Shown here: positions 44,121 through 53,152 of the stretch, piece after piece
Layout of the letters: each line of letters begins with the position of its first letter
Position numbering within the stretch: position 1 is the stretch's first letter
DNA from: Brevibacterium sp.
GTDB taxonomy: Bacteria; Actinomycetota; Actinomycetes; Actinomycetales; Brevibacteriaceae
Assembly (NCBI RefSeq): GCF_031179145.1
Contig: NZ_JAPSIB010000013.1
Span: 8,191-72,190 of the forward strand
Length of the DNA stretch: 64,000 nucleotides
Direction of reading: 5' to 3'
The notes under the pieces: model-generated
What the model saw: only the letters and a program-made list of their open reading frames with translations
Databases searched by the model: none
Told to the model about the DNA's origin: nothing
Position numbers and translations under genes: made by a program

Positions 44121-45170
44121 ATGACCCAGTCCAACCCACTGAAGGAACGGCTCGACGCCGGACCGGTGATCTGCGCCGAAGGCTTCCTGTTCGAGCTCGA
44201 GAAGCGCGGCTACCTGACCGCTGGCGAATTCGTCCCCGAGGTCGCTCTTGAATACCCCGATGCTCTGCGGTCCCTGCACGTGGACTTCCAGCGCGCCGGC
44301 TCCGACATCGTCGAGGCCTTCACCTACAACGGTCACCGCGAGAAGATGCGCGTCATCGGCAAGGAAGACCTGCTCGAACCGCTCAACCGCTCGGCTCTGC
44401 AGATCGCCCGCAGCGTTGCGGACGCCAAACCCGGCAACTTCATGGCCGGCAACATCTCCAACTCGAACATCTGGGATCCCGCCGACGAGCAGAAGCAGGC
44501 CGAAGTCCGCTCCATGTTCGAAGAGATGGTCGGCTGGGCCGTCGAAGAGGGCGCCGACCTCATCATCGGTGAGACCTTCTACTTCGCGGGTGAGGCGATC
44601 GCCGCCGCCGAGATCGCCAAGGCCAGCGGACTCCCCTTCGTGCTGACCCTGGCGCCGATGGCATTCCAGGAGATGGCCGATGGAGTCGGCATCGTCGAGA
44701 CCGCTCAGCGCGTCGAGCAGCTGGGCGCCGACGTCGTCGGCCTCAACTGCTTCCGCGGCCCAGCGACGATGCTGCCGTGGCTGAAGAAGATCCGGGAAGC
44801 CGTGTCCTGCCACGTCGGCGCCCTGCCGATCCCCTACCGCACGACCGAGGACGAGCCGACCTTCTTCAACCTCTCCGATCCACGTGCCGCAGTGCCGTCC
44901 CCGCACGGCCGGACCTTCCCCACGGCCCTGGACCCGCTGCAGACCAACCGGTACGAGATCGGCGCTTTCGCCAAGGAAGCCCACGACCTCGGCGTCAACT
45001 ACATCGGCGTGTGCTGCGGCGCGACCCCGATGCACATCCGTGAGGTCGCCGAGGCGGTCGGATTGACCACCGAGGCCAGCCGCTTCTCGGAGAACATGAA
45101 GAACCACTTCATGTACGGCGACAACAAGCGCCTCGCCGAGAACGTCGTCGCCCTCGGCGATCGCGCCTGA
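44121..45170 (+). CDS. Homocysteine S-methyltransferase family protein (BHMT-like)
   Basis: A 349-residue zinc enzyme that transfers a methyl group to homocysteine to give methionine. The zinc ligands are the Cys of VGLNCFRGP near residue 213 and the pair in YIGVCCGATP near 296. The N-terminus (ERLDAGPVICAEGFLFELEK) and the length fit betaine-homocysteine methyltransferases rather than MmuM. The methyl donor (betaine, methylmethionine or another) is not determined. GAGGAG precedes the ATG. It is monocistronic and is followed by a strong nested hairpin. Confidence 0.86.
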   Translation: MTQSNPLKERLDAGPVICAEGFLFELEKRGYLTAGEFVPEVALEYPDALRSLHVDFQRAGSDIVEAFTYNGHREKMRVIGKEDLLEPLNRSALQIARSVADAKPGNFMAGNISNSNIWDPADEQKQAEVRSMFEEMVGWAVEEGADLIIGETFYFAGEAIAAAEIAKASGLPFVLTLAPMAFQEMADGVGIVETAQRVEQLGADVVGLNCFRGPATMLPWLKKIREAVSCHVGALPIPYRTTEDEPTFFNLSDPRAAVPSPHGRTFPTALDPLQTNRYEIGAFAKEAHDLGVNYIGVCCGATPMHIREVAEAVGLTTEASRFSENMKNHFMYGDNKRLAENVVALGDRA

Positions 45171-45194
45171 GCGTCAGGGTTCCGGCAGCTTCAC

Positions 45195-45268
45195 GAGAAG
45201 CACCACTACAGCGAGCGCTGATTCCTACCAGTGCAACGGTAGGAATCAGCGCTAGTCGGGCTTCTCGC
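45195..45268. terminator. Nested inverted repeat terminator
   Basis: An inner perfect 15-bp stem, GCGCTGATTCCTACC with GGTAGGAATCAGCGC (45216-45253, 8-base loop), is enclosed by CGAGAAGC (45195-45202) and GCTTCTCG (45261-45268). It lies between the convergent methyltransferase and aminotransferase genes. Confidence 0.75.
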
Positions 45269-45285
45269 GAAGCGACCGAGGGGAG

Positions 45286-45342
45286 TTACGCCTCCCGGGT
45301 GGCACTGCGCCTCCCGGGAGGTACTGCGCCTCCCGGGAGGAG
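45286..45342. repeat. 19-bp tandem repeat with palindromic core, three units
   Basis: Units at 45286-45304, 45305-45323 and 45324-45342 are each 19 bp with the core GCCTCCCGGGAGG, itself a 12-bp palindrome (CCTCCCGGGAGG) in units two and three. A partial fourth unit follows to the stop codon of the leftward gene. The array is in a convergent intergenic space. Confidence 0.75.
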
Positions 45343-45353
45343 TTGCGCCCCCG

Positions 45354-46487
45354 CTACTTCACACCGATCTGGTCGAGGGCGGCTTCCAGGCGGGCGATCG
45401 TGCCATCGATGTCGCCGAGCTTGTCGAGGCCGAACAGGCCGATGCGGAACGAGGAGAAGTCCTCACCCTCCCCGCACTGCAGCGGGACGCCGGCGGCGAT
45501 CTGGACCCCGACCTCCTTGAAGCCGGCACCGGTCTTGAGCTTCGGGTCATCCGTGTGAACGACGACCACGCTGGGCGCGGCGAACTCGGGAGCGGCGACC
45601 GACGGCAGTCCCCGTTCGGCGAAGAGGGTGCGCACTCGGTCGCCGAGTTCGAACTGCGCGGCGGCGAGCTTGTCGAAGCCGCGTTCTTCGGTCTCGAGCA
45701 TGAGCTTGACGTTGTGCGTCAGGGCGTCGGTGGGCATCGTCGCGTGGTACGGCGTGCGTCCTGCTTCGTACTCATCGGCGATGAACAGCCACTTCTTGAG
45801 ATCCATCGAGAAGCTCGTCGACGTCGTCGATTCGACGGCCTTCCGCCCGGCTTCGGACAGCATGACATAGCCGGCGCACGGCGAGCCGCTCCACCCCTTC
45901 TGCGGGGCGGAGATGAGCACATCCACACCGAGGTCGGTCATCGACGCCCACACGGCTCCCGAGGCGATGCAGTCGAGGACGAAGAGACCGCCCACCGAAT
46001 GGACGGCTTCGGCGACGGAACGCACGTAGTCGTCGGGCAGCAGCATCCCCGAGGCGGTTTCGACATGGGGTGCGAACACGACGGCCGGGCGTTCGCGCTC
46101 GATCGCGGCGACCACCTCGGCGACGGGGGCCGGAGCCCATGCCGCCTGGGGTTCGTCGCTGACCGGGGACGCCTGGAGCACGGTCGTCTCACTGGCGATG
46201 CTGCCGGCATCGAGGATCTGCGACCAGCGGAAGGAGAACAGGCCGTTGCGCACGATCAGGCACTTCTTGCCGGTGGCGATCTGGCGGGCCACCGACTCCA
46301 TCGCATAGCTGCCGCCTCCGGGAATGATCGCGGCCGCGTGCGCATCGTAGGTCTCGCGCAGGACGCGGTTGATGTCCTGCATCACGTCCACGAAGCGCGC
46401 GGACATGTGGTTGAGGGACCGGTCGGTGAAGACCACCGAGTATTCGAGCAGGCCGTCGGGGTCAACGTCATCATGTGGCAGTGTCAT
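45354..46487 (-). CDS. Class V aminotransferase (alanine-glyoxylate/serine-pyruvate type)
   Basis: A 377-residue PLP enzyme. The Schiff-base lysine is in VLISAPQKGWSGSPCAGY; IIPGGGSYAMESVARQ binds the cofactor phosphate and VLDCIASGA carries the Asp that contacts the pyridine ring. Likely reactions are transamination of alanine or serine with glyoxylate or pyruvate; cysteine-desulfurase activity is less likely. The ATG at 46487 is preferred though no clear ribosome site is present. It follows gnd in the same direction after 119 bases. Confidence 0.82.
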   Translation of the reverse strand: MTLPHDDVDPDGLLEYSVVFTDRSLNHMSARFVDVMQDINRVLRETYDAHAAAIIPGGGSYAMESVARQIATGKKCLIVRNGLFSFRWSQILDAGSIASETTVLQASPVSDEPQAAWAPAPVAEVVAAIERERPAVVFAPHVETASGMLLPDDYVRSVAEAVHSVGGLFVLDCIASGAVWASMTDLGVDVLISAPQKGWSGSPCAGYVMLSEAGRKAVESTTSTSFSMDLKKWLFIADEYEAGRTPYHATMPTDALTHNVKLMLETEERGFDKLAAAQFELGDRVRTLFAERGLPSVAAPEFAAPSVVVVHTDDPKLKTGAGFKEVGVQIAAGVPLQCGEGEDFSSFRIGLFGLDKLGDIDGTIARLEAALDQIGVK

Positions 46488-46606
46488 GGGCACAACATTG
46501 CCATGAACCGCGGATTCGAGCCACCGCATCCCACGCCGCCGGAGATGGCCGTACTCACAGCTCGACGATGCCGCTCCTCAGCGGGTCGCCGCCGCGCGCT
46601 GCGGCC

Positions 46607-48154
46607 TTACAGCTCCACTTCGCTGCGATCGCCCGACCACAGGGTATGGAAGGTTCCCGGACGGTCGACACGGCCATAGGTATGAGATCCGAAGAAGTCG
46701 CGCTGCCCCTGGACCAGAGCGGCCGAGGACCGCGGTGCGCGGATGCCGTCGTAGTACGCGAGCGCCGAGGACAGCGCCGGCACCGGGATTCCGACCGTGG
46801 CGGCGCGCACGACGACGTCGCGCAGCGACTGCTGGGTCTCGTTGAGGGAGTCACGGAAGTAGGGCGCGGAGACCAGCGAGGTCAGCTGCGGTTCGGCGGC
46901 GTAGGCGTCGGCGATGCGATCGAGGAAGCGGGCGCGGATGATGCAGCCGGCGCGCCAGATCCGCGCCACCTCGCCCAGGTCGGTATCCCACCCGTACTCG
47001 CGTGCCCCGACGGCGATCTCATGGAGGCCCTGGACGTAGGCGAGGACCTTGCCCGCGAAGAGCGCCTGACGGACGGTGTCGACGAAGGCGTCGCGCTCCG
47101 CCGAGGTGGTGCTGGGCGCCGCATCGTCCGCCGAGCTGGACGGGCGGGGGCCGTCGAGCGTGTCACCCGAACTGCGGAGCACCGCAGCCGCGGACAGGGA
47201 CCTGGCGAAGACCGCCTCGGCGATGGTGGCGATCGGGGCCCCGAGATCCAGTCCGGTCTTCACCGTCCAGGCGCCGGTTCCCTTCGCACCCGCCGAGTCG
47301 ACGACGACGTCGACGAACGGTCGCCCGGTGGCGGAGTCGGTGTGAGTGAGCACCTCGGCGGTGACCTCGACCAGGTAGGACTCGAGTTCACCCTCGTTCC
47401 ACTGCGCGAACACCTCGGCGATCTGACTCGGGGTGAGTCCGGCGCCGTCCCGGAGCAGGGAGTATGCCTCGGCGATGAGCTGCATGTCGGCGTATTCGAT
47501 GCCGTTGTGGATCATCTTGACGAAGTGGCCGGCCCCGTCGGTGCCCACGTGGGCGATGCATGGCTCGCCTGCGGTCTCAGGCTTGCGCGCGGAGCTCTCC
47601 TGCAGAGCCTCCTCCGGGGTCGGCTTCGGAACCTCCCCGGCGTCCGTTTCCGGAGCCTGGATCTCGGCCTTCGCGGCGATCGGTTCGAGGATGGGTCGCA
47701 ACCGCCTCCAGGCAGCCTCGGTGCCGCCGACCATCATCGACGGGCCGGTCAGCGCGCCGACCTCTCCCCCGGAGATCCCGACGCCGACGAATTCGACGCC
47801 GGCGCGCTCCGCCGCCTTCCCGCGCTCGATGGTGTCGGTGAAGAGCGAATTGCCGCCGTCGACGATGATGTCGCCGGGCTCGAACACGGCGGTGAGGTCA
47901 CCGATCGCGGAATCCGTGGCGCGGCCGGCGTTGACCATGAGGATCGCCACTCGAGGGCCGTGGAGCATCGAGGCGAGCTCCGCCGGCGAGGTCGCCACGA
48001 GGAATTCCGCCTCCGGGTGGGCGGCTGCCACGGCGCGGGCCCGGTCGACGTCCCGGTCGTAGATCGCCACGCGCGTGCCCGGTTGGCCGGCCAGATTCCG
48101 GGCGAGGTTGGATCCCATGACTCCGGTCCCGATCACACCTACATCAGCGGTCAT
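46607..48154 (-). CDS. gnd: 6-phosphogluconate dehydrogenase, decarboxylating
   Basis: Oxidises 6-phosphogluconate to ribulose 5-phosphate and CO2 with NADP in the pentose phosphate pathway. The 515-residue protein has the nucleotide motif GVIGTGVMGSNLARN, substrate loop VGISGGEVGALTGPSMMVGG and the catalytic KMIHNGIEYADMQ. An insertion of about 30 residues near 340 (DGPRPSSSADDAAPSTTSAE) is unusual and low in complexity. It is divergent from gntK-gntP across a repeat-rich control region, so gluconate probably induces it. Confidence 0.93.
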   Translation of the reverse strand: MTADVGVIGTGVMGSNLARNLAGQPGTRVAIYDRDVDRARAVAAAHPEAEFLVATSPAELASMLHGPRVAILMVNAGRATDSAIGDLTAVFEPGDIIVDGGNSLFTDTIERGKAAERAGVEFVGVGISGGEVGALTGPSMMVGGTEAAWRRLRPILEPIAAKAEIQAPETDAGEVPKPTPEEALQESSARKPETAGEPCIAHVGTDGAGHFVKMIHNGIEYADMQLIAEAYSLLRDGAGLTPSQIAEVFAQWNEGELESYLVEVTAEVLTHTDSATGRPFVDVVVDSAGAKGTGAWTVKTGLDLGAPIATIAEAVFARSLSAAAVLRSSGDTLDGPRPSSSADDAAPSTTSAERDAFVDTVRQALFAGKVLAYVQGLHEIAVGAREYGWDTDLGEVARIWRAGCIIRARFLDRIADAYAAEPQLTSLVSAPYFRDSLNETQQSLRDVVVRAATVGIPVPALSSALAYYDGIRAPRSSAALVQGQRDFFGSHTYGRVDRPGTFHTLWSGDRSEVEL

Positions 48155-48246
48155 TGTCTTCCCTCTCCCTCGTCTCGCCGGCTCCTGCTGCTGGCAATGC
48201 CGGTTCCTGCGACAGGCCTCGCCAGCCCTTGCGTCTGACAGTACCC

Positions 48247-48296
48247 TGGTGATTGACAGCCGACCGTGGTGATCGGACTGTGGTGATTGACAGCCG
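48247..48296. repeat. 16-bp direct repeats in the gluconate control region
   Basis: TGGTGATTGACAGCCG occurs exactly at 48247-48262 and 48281-48296, with a partial copy (TGGTGATCGGA) at 48267. Each full copy contains TTGACA, so the repeats may be duplicated -35 regions or activator sites. Confidence 0.65.
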
Positions 48297-48315
48297 CGGG
48301 CAACTCACCTACGGT
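48287..48315 (+). promoter_or_regulatory. Promoter of gntK-gntP
   Basis: TTGACA (48287-48292) and TACGGT (48310-48315) are 17 bases apart. The -10 is followed within four bases by a palindrome likely to be the repressor site. Confidence 0.6.
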
Positions 48316-48318
48316 TTT

Positions 48319-48333
48319 ATAAATCTGATTTAT
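48319..48333. promoter_or_regulatory. Candidate GntR operator
   Basis: ATAAATC-T-GATTTAT is a perfect 15-bp palindrome in an unusually AT-rich patch, just downstream of the predicted gntK -10. It is between divergent gnd and gntK, so a single bound repressor could control both. The FadR-type regulator at 50437-51192 is the obvious candidate. Confidence 0.55.
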
Positions 48334-48382
48334 TCACCGCAGTCTAGCAATATCATCATAAGTTTTCGAGAGGTTGACGGAG

Positions 48383-48988
48383 ATGGACGAAGGCACCAGC
48401 CATCCATTCACCCCCTCGACTCCTCTCATCATCATGGGAGTCTCGGGAACCGGAAAGACCTCTGTGGGACGACTGCTCGCCGCGGAACTCGGGATCGACT
48501 TCCTCGACGGCGATGACCTCCACTCCCCCGCGAACAAGGCGAAGATGCAGGGCGGAGTGCCCCTCGACGACGATGACCGCTGGCCCTGGCTGCAAGCAGT
48601 GGCGCTGCGCCTGAGCTGTCAGACCCCGCCCATCATCGCGTGCTCGGCGCTCAAGCGCAGCTACCGCGATTTCCTCCGCGCCCGGGTCCCCCTGGCATTC
48701 TTCATCCATCTCACCGGGCCACGGGAGAAGATCGTCGAGCACTTGGCGCTTCGTTCGCACGAGTTCATGTCGCCGACCCTCGTCGACTCCCAGCTGAACA
48801 CTCTGGAGCCGCTCGGAGCCGACGAACCCCATCTCCGCGCCCCCATCGACGTCCCTCCCGAGGCAGTCTGCCGATTCGTCATGGACCGTCTCCCCTCCGC
48901 ACTCGACCGCCATCGTCGCGCACTCGGCGCCGACGGCGCCGGAACTTCTGCCCGCACACCCAATCCCCGGCCCCTCGCCGAGCACTAG
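48383..48988 (+). CDS. gntK: Gluconokinase
   Basis: Phosphorylates gluconate to 6-phosphogluconate using ATP. The 201-residue protein has the P-loop IIMGVSGTGKTSVGR, FLDGDDLHSPANKAKM as the substrate motif, and ACSALKRSYRDFLR. The C-terminal tail of about 25 residues is low in complexity. ATG at 48383 is preferred over TTG at 48374 because the AGAGG site is nine bases before it. The permease gene follows after 18 bases. Confidence 0.93.
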   Translation: MDEGTSHPFTPSTPLIIMGVSGTGKTSVGRLLAAELGIDFLDGDDLHSPANKAKMQGGVPLDDDDRWPWLQAVALRLSCQTPPIIACSALKRSYRDFLRARVPLAFFIHLTGPREKIVEHLALRSHEFMSPTLVDSQLNTLEPLGADEPHLRAPIDVPPEAVCRFVMDRLPSALDRHRRALGADGAGTSARTPNPRPLAEH

Positions 48989-49006
48989 AGACCTCGAGGA
49001 AGAGGA

Positions 49007-50410
49007 ATGACCGACATCACCCCCAGCTGGACCCTGCCCGCCTCCGCTCTGCTGCTCATCGCAGCCGCAGCGATCGCGCTTCTGCTCCTCCTCATCATCC
49101 GCTTCCGGCTCCACGCCTTCATCGCGCTCGTCACTGTCAGTGTGATCACGGCGCTGGTCGCCGGCATCGCCCCCGCCGATCTCATCACCGTGCTCTATGA
49201 CGGGTTCGGCTCGACGCTGGCCAGCGTCGCCCTCCTCGTCGGCCTCGGCGCGATGCTCGGTCGGATGCTCGAACTCTCCGGCGGGGCCCAGGTCCTCACG
49301 GATGCTCTGATCAGGGCGTTCGGGGAGAAGCGGGCACCGCTTGCCCTCGGCGTCACGTCCCTGCTGTTCGGATTCCCGATCTTCTTCGACGCCGGCCTCG
49401 TCGTCATGCTGCCGATCATCTTCACCGTCGCCCGGCGCCTCGGCGGCTCCCTGCTCCTCTATGCCTTCCCCGCGGCGCTGGCGTTCTCGGCGATGCACAT
49501 CTTCGTCCCGCCCCACCCCGGACCCGTCGCCGCCTCGGGACTGCTCGAGGCGAACGTCGGACTCGTCCTCATCTTCGGCCTCATCGTCGCCATCCCTACG
49601 TGGTACCTGTGCGGGTACCTGTTCGGGATCTTCATCGGCAAGCGCGTCGATGTGCCCGTCCCCACCATCCTCACCGGCGGCCGCAACGAGGAGTTCAAGG
49701 ACTTCGCATCCGCGCCGAGGCTGTCGACTGTCATCTTCCTGCTGGCCCTGCCGTTGGTGCTCATCTTCCTCAACACCGGCCTCAACTTCGCCGGTCAGGC
49801 CGGCTGGATCGACGTGGAGACGACGCTGGTGACGGTCCTGCGCATGCTCGGCGAAACCCCGATCGCCCTGCTCATCACCGTGTTCGCCGCCATGTGGCTG
49901 CTGGGATGGCGCAAGCGCAAGAGCAGCACCATGGTCGAGAACATCGTCGACTCCGCGCTCGGACCCGTCTGCTCGATCATCCTCATCACCGGCGCCGGCG
50001 GCATGTTCGGCGGAGTGCTGCGCGCCAGCGGGATCGGTGACTCGATCGCCGATTCGCTGGCCGCCCTGGGCCTGCCCGTCATCGTCGCCGGATTCATCAT
50101 CGCCGCGATCGTGCGCGTCGCCCAGGGTTCGGCGACGGTGGCTCTGACCACCGCGGCCGCACTCATGCAGCCCGTCGTCGTCGGCAACCCCGACTTCTCG
50201 AGCCTGCAGGTCGTCGCGATCGTGCTTGCCCTGGCCGCCGGTTCCGTGTTCGCCAGCCACGTCAACGACTCCGGGTTCTGGCTCGTCTCCCGCTTCTTCG
50301 GCATGGACACGAAGACGACGCTGAAGACGTGGACCGTCGCGCAGGCGCTGCTCGGCGTCGTCGGCTTCGCGTTCAGCTTCGCGCTCTACGGCATCGCCAG
50401 CCTGGTCTGA
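49007..50410 (+). CDS. gntP: Gluconate:H+ symporter, GntP family
   Basis: A 467-residue permease with 12 or more helices. VGLGAMLGRMLELSGGAQVL, LLFGFPIFFDAGLVVMLPII and FVPPHPGPVAASGLL are signature segments of the GntP family; VASVFASHVNDSGFW-like text is present as GSVFASHVNDSGFWLVSRFF near 420. It imports gluconate for GntK. GAGGAAGAGG supplies the ribosome site. Confidence 0.93.
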   Translation: MTDITPSWTLPASALLLIAAAAIALLLLLIIRFRLHAFIALVTVSVITALVAGIAPADLITVLYDGFGSTLASVALLVGLGAMLGRMLELSGGAQVLTDALIRAFGEKRAPLALGVTSLLFGFPIFFDAGLVVMLPIIFTVARRLGGSLLLYAFPAALAFSAMHIFVPPHPGPVAASGLLEANVGLVLIFGLIVAIPTWYLCGYLFGIFIGKRVDVPVPTILTGGRNEEFKDFASAPRLSTVIFLLALPLVLIFLNTGLNFAGQAGWIDVETTLVTVLRMLGETPIALLITVFAAMWLLGWRKRKSSTMVENIVDSALGPVCSIILITGAGGMFGGVLRASGIGDSIADSLAALGLPVIVAGFIIAAIVRVAQGSATVALTTAAALMQPVVVGNPDFSSLQVVAIVLALAAGSVFASHVNDSGFWLVSRFFGMDTKTTLKTWTVAQALLGVVGFAFSFALYGIASLV

Positions 50411-50436
50411 GCCTCCGCCTGCGGCTGGCCTGCCGG

Positions 50437-51192
50437 TCACCCCTCGCGGAGCTCGCCCTCCCACACGGGCGCCATCTCGTTGTAGGCCCTGGCGACGATC
50501 TTCGCCATCGCCTCGCGCGCCCGATCCCGCTCCTGTCCGCCGATCGCATCGGCCACGTCGAAGTGCCACTGCAGCGCGTCGGGATGCGGGAAGCGCGGCA
50601 TCAGACCCGCCTCGGTGCGGCCTGTGAGGATCTCGGCGACGACGGTGTCGAAGGACGCGAACAGCTCATTGCCGCCGGAAATCAACACGGCCCGGTGGAA
50701 GGCGGCATCGGCGGCGAGGAACGCCTCGACGTCCCCGTTGCGTCCCGCCGTCCGCATCCGTGCGGCCAGGCCCATGATCTCCTCGGCCTGGTCCGGCCGG
50801 GCGTGAGCGGCCGCGAGTCCTGCGGCCTCGGGTTCGATCGCGACCCGCAGCTCGGTGAGCGAACGGAGCATCCGGGCCGGGCTGACAGCCATCCGCCAGC
50901 GGACGACGAGCGGGTCGAGGATCGTCCAGTCCTCCATCGCCAGGATCACCAGTCCCAGGCGGCGAACGGGTCTGACCATCCCCAGCGACTCCAGCACCCG
51001 AACGACCTCGCGGACGACCGACAGGGAGACCTCGTAGCGGGTGCGCAGTTCCTCGGCCCGGATCACAGCGCCGGTCTCCAGAGCCCCGGAGACGATGTCG
51101 GTGCCGATGGCGTTGAGCACGTTCTCGTGCAGATTCCCGGTGCCTGCCGCTGACAGGCGGCCGGTCTTTCCTGCCTCCGTCGACCCGGTCAT
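50437..51192 (-). CDS. FadR-type GntR family regulator of gluconate genes
   Basis: A 251-residue regulator. The winged helix is at residues 21-85 (LNAIGTDIVSGALETGAVIR, then SLSVVREVVRVLESLGMV). The C-terminal FCD domain has the metal/ligand histidines in AAFHRAVLISGGNELF and LQWHFDVADAI. Closeness to gntP and gntK points to gluconate or 6-phosphogluconate as effector. The ATG overlaps the ispE stop by one base (TGATG), so it may also be translated from the ksgA-ispE message. The two flanking units are otherwise unrelated. Confidence 0.85.
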   Translation of the reverse strand: MTGSTEAGKTGRLSAAGTGNLHENVLNAIGTDIVSGALETGAVIRAEELRTRYEVSLSVVREVVRVLESLGMVRPVRRLGLVILAMEDWTILDPLVVRWRMAVSPARMLRSLTELRVAIEPEAAGLAAAHARPDQAEEIMGLAARMRTAGRNGDVEAFLAADAAFHRAVLISGGNELFASFDTVVAEILTGRTEAGLMPRFPHPDALQWHFDVADAIGGQERDRAREAMAKIVARAYNEMAPVWEGELREG

Positions 51193-52142
51193 CAGGGTTC
51201 GTGCACCACGTGCGCCCCCGGTGCCGGTCCGGTGGTCCTGATCGCCTCTTTCACACCCCGGGTGGCCTGGAGCAGGACCGCGAGGTCGAGGGCATGATGG
51301 GCATCGCGGGCGAGGAATCCGATCGTCGGGCCCGACCCGCTGAGCAGGGGCAGGAGAGCACCGGCGGCACGGCCGGCCTCCATCACCTCGGCGAGCTCCG
51401 GCATCGCGGAGACCGCCGCCTCGGTGAGGTCGTTGGCCGCCGCCGTCGCCAGCGCCTCGGGGTCTCCTGCGGCGAGCGCCGTGAGGACCTGATCGGGGAT
51501 CACGGCGGGTGCAGGCGCGGGATTGAGTTCGTCGAACCGGGAGTAGATCGTCGGCGTCGACAGCTGCCCCGCCGAGGTGGCCAGCACCCAGTGGAAGGAT
51601 CCGCGGGTGAGGACGGGGCTGAGCTTCTCCCCGCGGCCGAGGCCGATCGCGGTCCCGCCATGGAGGAGGAAGGCGACGTCGGCGCCGACGGCAACCGCGC
51701 AGTCGTGGAGGATCGACTCCTCGACTCCCCCGAGCAGGTGTGCCGCACCCACCAGAGCCGCTGCCGCGTCGGCCGAGCCGCCGCCCATTCCTCCGGCCAC
51801 CGGCACCTGCTTGTCGATGATGATGTCGAGGTCACGCAGCACCTCGACCTCCCTCCGGCCTTCGAGTGCCCGGATCATGACGGAGATGGCTTTGCGGGCG
51901 AAATTCGACTCATCCTGCGGCACGCCCGCATCGGCATAGCGTCCGCGAACGACGATCTGGCCGCTGCCACCGGGAATCAGCGTCAGGGTCTCGGACAGGT
52001 TGAGCGCCTGGAACACGGTCGCCAGCTCGTGGTAGCCGTGGTCGTCCAGACCGCCGACGCCGAGGTGGACGTTGATCTTCCCCGGAGCGCGCACCGTCAC
52101 CGGTGCCAGGGTCCGAGTTCGGGAACGCAGCTGAGCGTTCAT
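51192..52142 (-). CDS. ispE: 4-diphosphocytidyl-2-C-methyl-D-erythritol kinase
   Basis: GHMP kinase of the MEP isoprenoid pathway; it phosphorylates CDP-ME with ATP. The 316-residue protein shows VRAPGKINVHLGVGGLDDHG, the ATP loop PVAGGMGGGSADAAAAL and the third motif LLSGSGPTIGFLA. The start is the ATG in the ATGA overlap with ksgA, the usual gene order in actinobacteria. The open frame continues upstream but inside ksgA and is not used. Confidence 0.93.
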   Translation of the reverse strand: MNAQLRSRTRTLAPVTVRAPGKINVHLGVGGLDDHGYHELATVFQALNLSETLTLIPGGSGQIVVRGRYADAGVPQDESNFARKAISVMIRALEGRREVEVLRDLDIIIDKQVPVAGGMGGGSADAAAALVGAAHLLGGVEESILHDCAVAVGADVAFLLHGGTAIGLGRGEKLSPVLTRGSFHWVLATSAGQLSTPTIYSRFDELNPAPAPAVIPDQVLTALAAGDPEALATAAANDLTEAAVSAMPELAEVMEAGRAAGALLPLLSGSGPTIGFLARDAHHALDLAVLLQATRGVKEAIRTTGPAPGAHVVHEP

Positions 52143-53086
52143 TCCCCGCCGCTCCCGCCGTCGTCGTTCGTCCCTCCACCGGAAGTCGCCGCCGGCGCAG
52201 CCGCCCCGGCGGCGGCGAGTCGTTCGAAGTCGGCGACGCCGAGCGCCTCGCCCCGGGTCCTCGGGTCGATGCCGGCGGCGCGGAGGATCTCCTCGGCCCG
52301 CTGGGCGCTGCCGGCCCACGTCGCCAATGCTGCTCGCAGCGTCTTGCGACGCTGGGCGAAGGCAGCGTCGACGAGGCTGAACAGGCGGGCGCGGGCCGCC
52401 GGGTCCCGCTCGGTGCGGGTGACGTCGATGTGGACGAGACCGGAGTCGATGTTCGGCGCCGGCCAGAACACGTTCTTGCCGATCCGTCCGGCCAGGGTCA
52501 CGTCTCCGTACCATTGGGCCTTCACGCTCGGCACGCCGTAGGTGCGCGAACCCGGGCCTGCCGAGAGACGTTCGGCGACTTCGAGCTGGACCATGACGAG
52601 CACGGACGTCAGGCTCGGGAAGATCTCGAGGAAGTGGAGCAGCACGGGGACGGCGACGTTGTAGGGCAGGTTCGCGACCAGTGCCTGCGGATTCGTGGGG
52701 ACCTCGGTCACGCGCAGGGCGTCGGCATTGATGAGGTCGAACCGTGCGGACGCGTCCGCAACACGTGCGTTGCCGGTGCCCCCCGCCTCGGCGAGGTCCT
52801 GGGTGTGAGTCCTGATCGTCTCCGGCAACCTCTCGGCGAGGAGCCGGTCGATCTCGACGGCGGTGACATGGTGCCCCGCCTCGAGCAGGCCCAGGGTCAG
52901 CGAGCCCAGCCCGGGACCGATCTCGACGACGTTCTGCGGAGAGTCCAATCGGGCTGCGGCGACGATCGAGCGCACGGTGTTGGGGTCGATGACGAAGTTC
53001 TGGCCCTTCTGCTTCGTAGGGCGCAGACCTAGGTCAGCGGCGATTTCGCGGATGTCGCGAGCGGTCAATAACGTCACAGCCAACAA
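52139..53086 (-). CDS. ksgA: 16S rRNA dimethyladenosine transferase
   Basis: Dimethylates two adjacent adenosines near the 3' end of 16S rRNA during small-subunit assembly. The 315-residue protein has GQNFVIDPNTVRSIVAAA, motif I VVEIGPGLGSLTLGLLEAG and the catalytic NLPYNVAVPVLLHF. The Gly/Ser/Ala-rich tail is dispensable-looking. The start is a TTG; two adjacent TTG codons are possible, with GAGG a few bases upstream. Also known as rsmA. Confidence 0.93.
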   Translation of the reverse strand: MLAVTLLTARDIREIAADLGLRPTKQKGQNFVIDPNTVRSIVAAARLDSPQNVVEIGPGLGSLTLGLLEAGHHVTAVEIDRLLAERLPETIRTHTQDLAEAGGTGNARVADASARFDLINADALRVTEVPTNPQALVANLPYNVAVPVLLHFLEIFPSLTSVLVMVQLEVAERLSAGPGSRTYGVPSVKAQWYGDVTLAGRIGKNVFWPAPNIDSGLVHIDVTRTERDPAARARLFSLVDAAFAQRRKTLRAALATWAGSAQRAEEILRAAGIDPRTRGEALGVADFERLAAAGAAAPAATSGGGTNDDGGSGGE

Positions 53087-53152
53087 CTTACCTCACTGAT
53101 TCTCTGGGGCACATCGTCGTCGGAGTCCGAGTGCCCCGACAACCCCTGGCGG

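Noticed and set aside
48356..50569. Leftward open frame of 737 codons opposite gntK and gntP
   Set aside because: Strongly biased composition (Glu, Gly, Asp, Arg) and no domain; it is the shadow of the gluconate genes.
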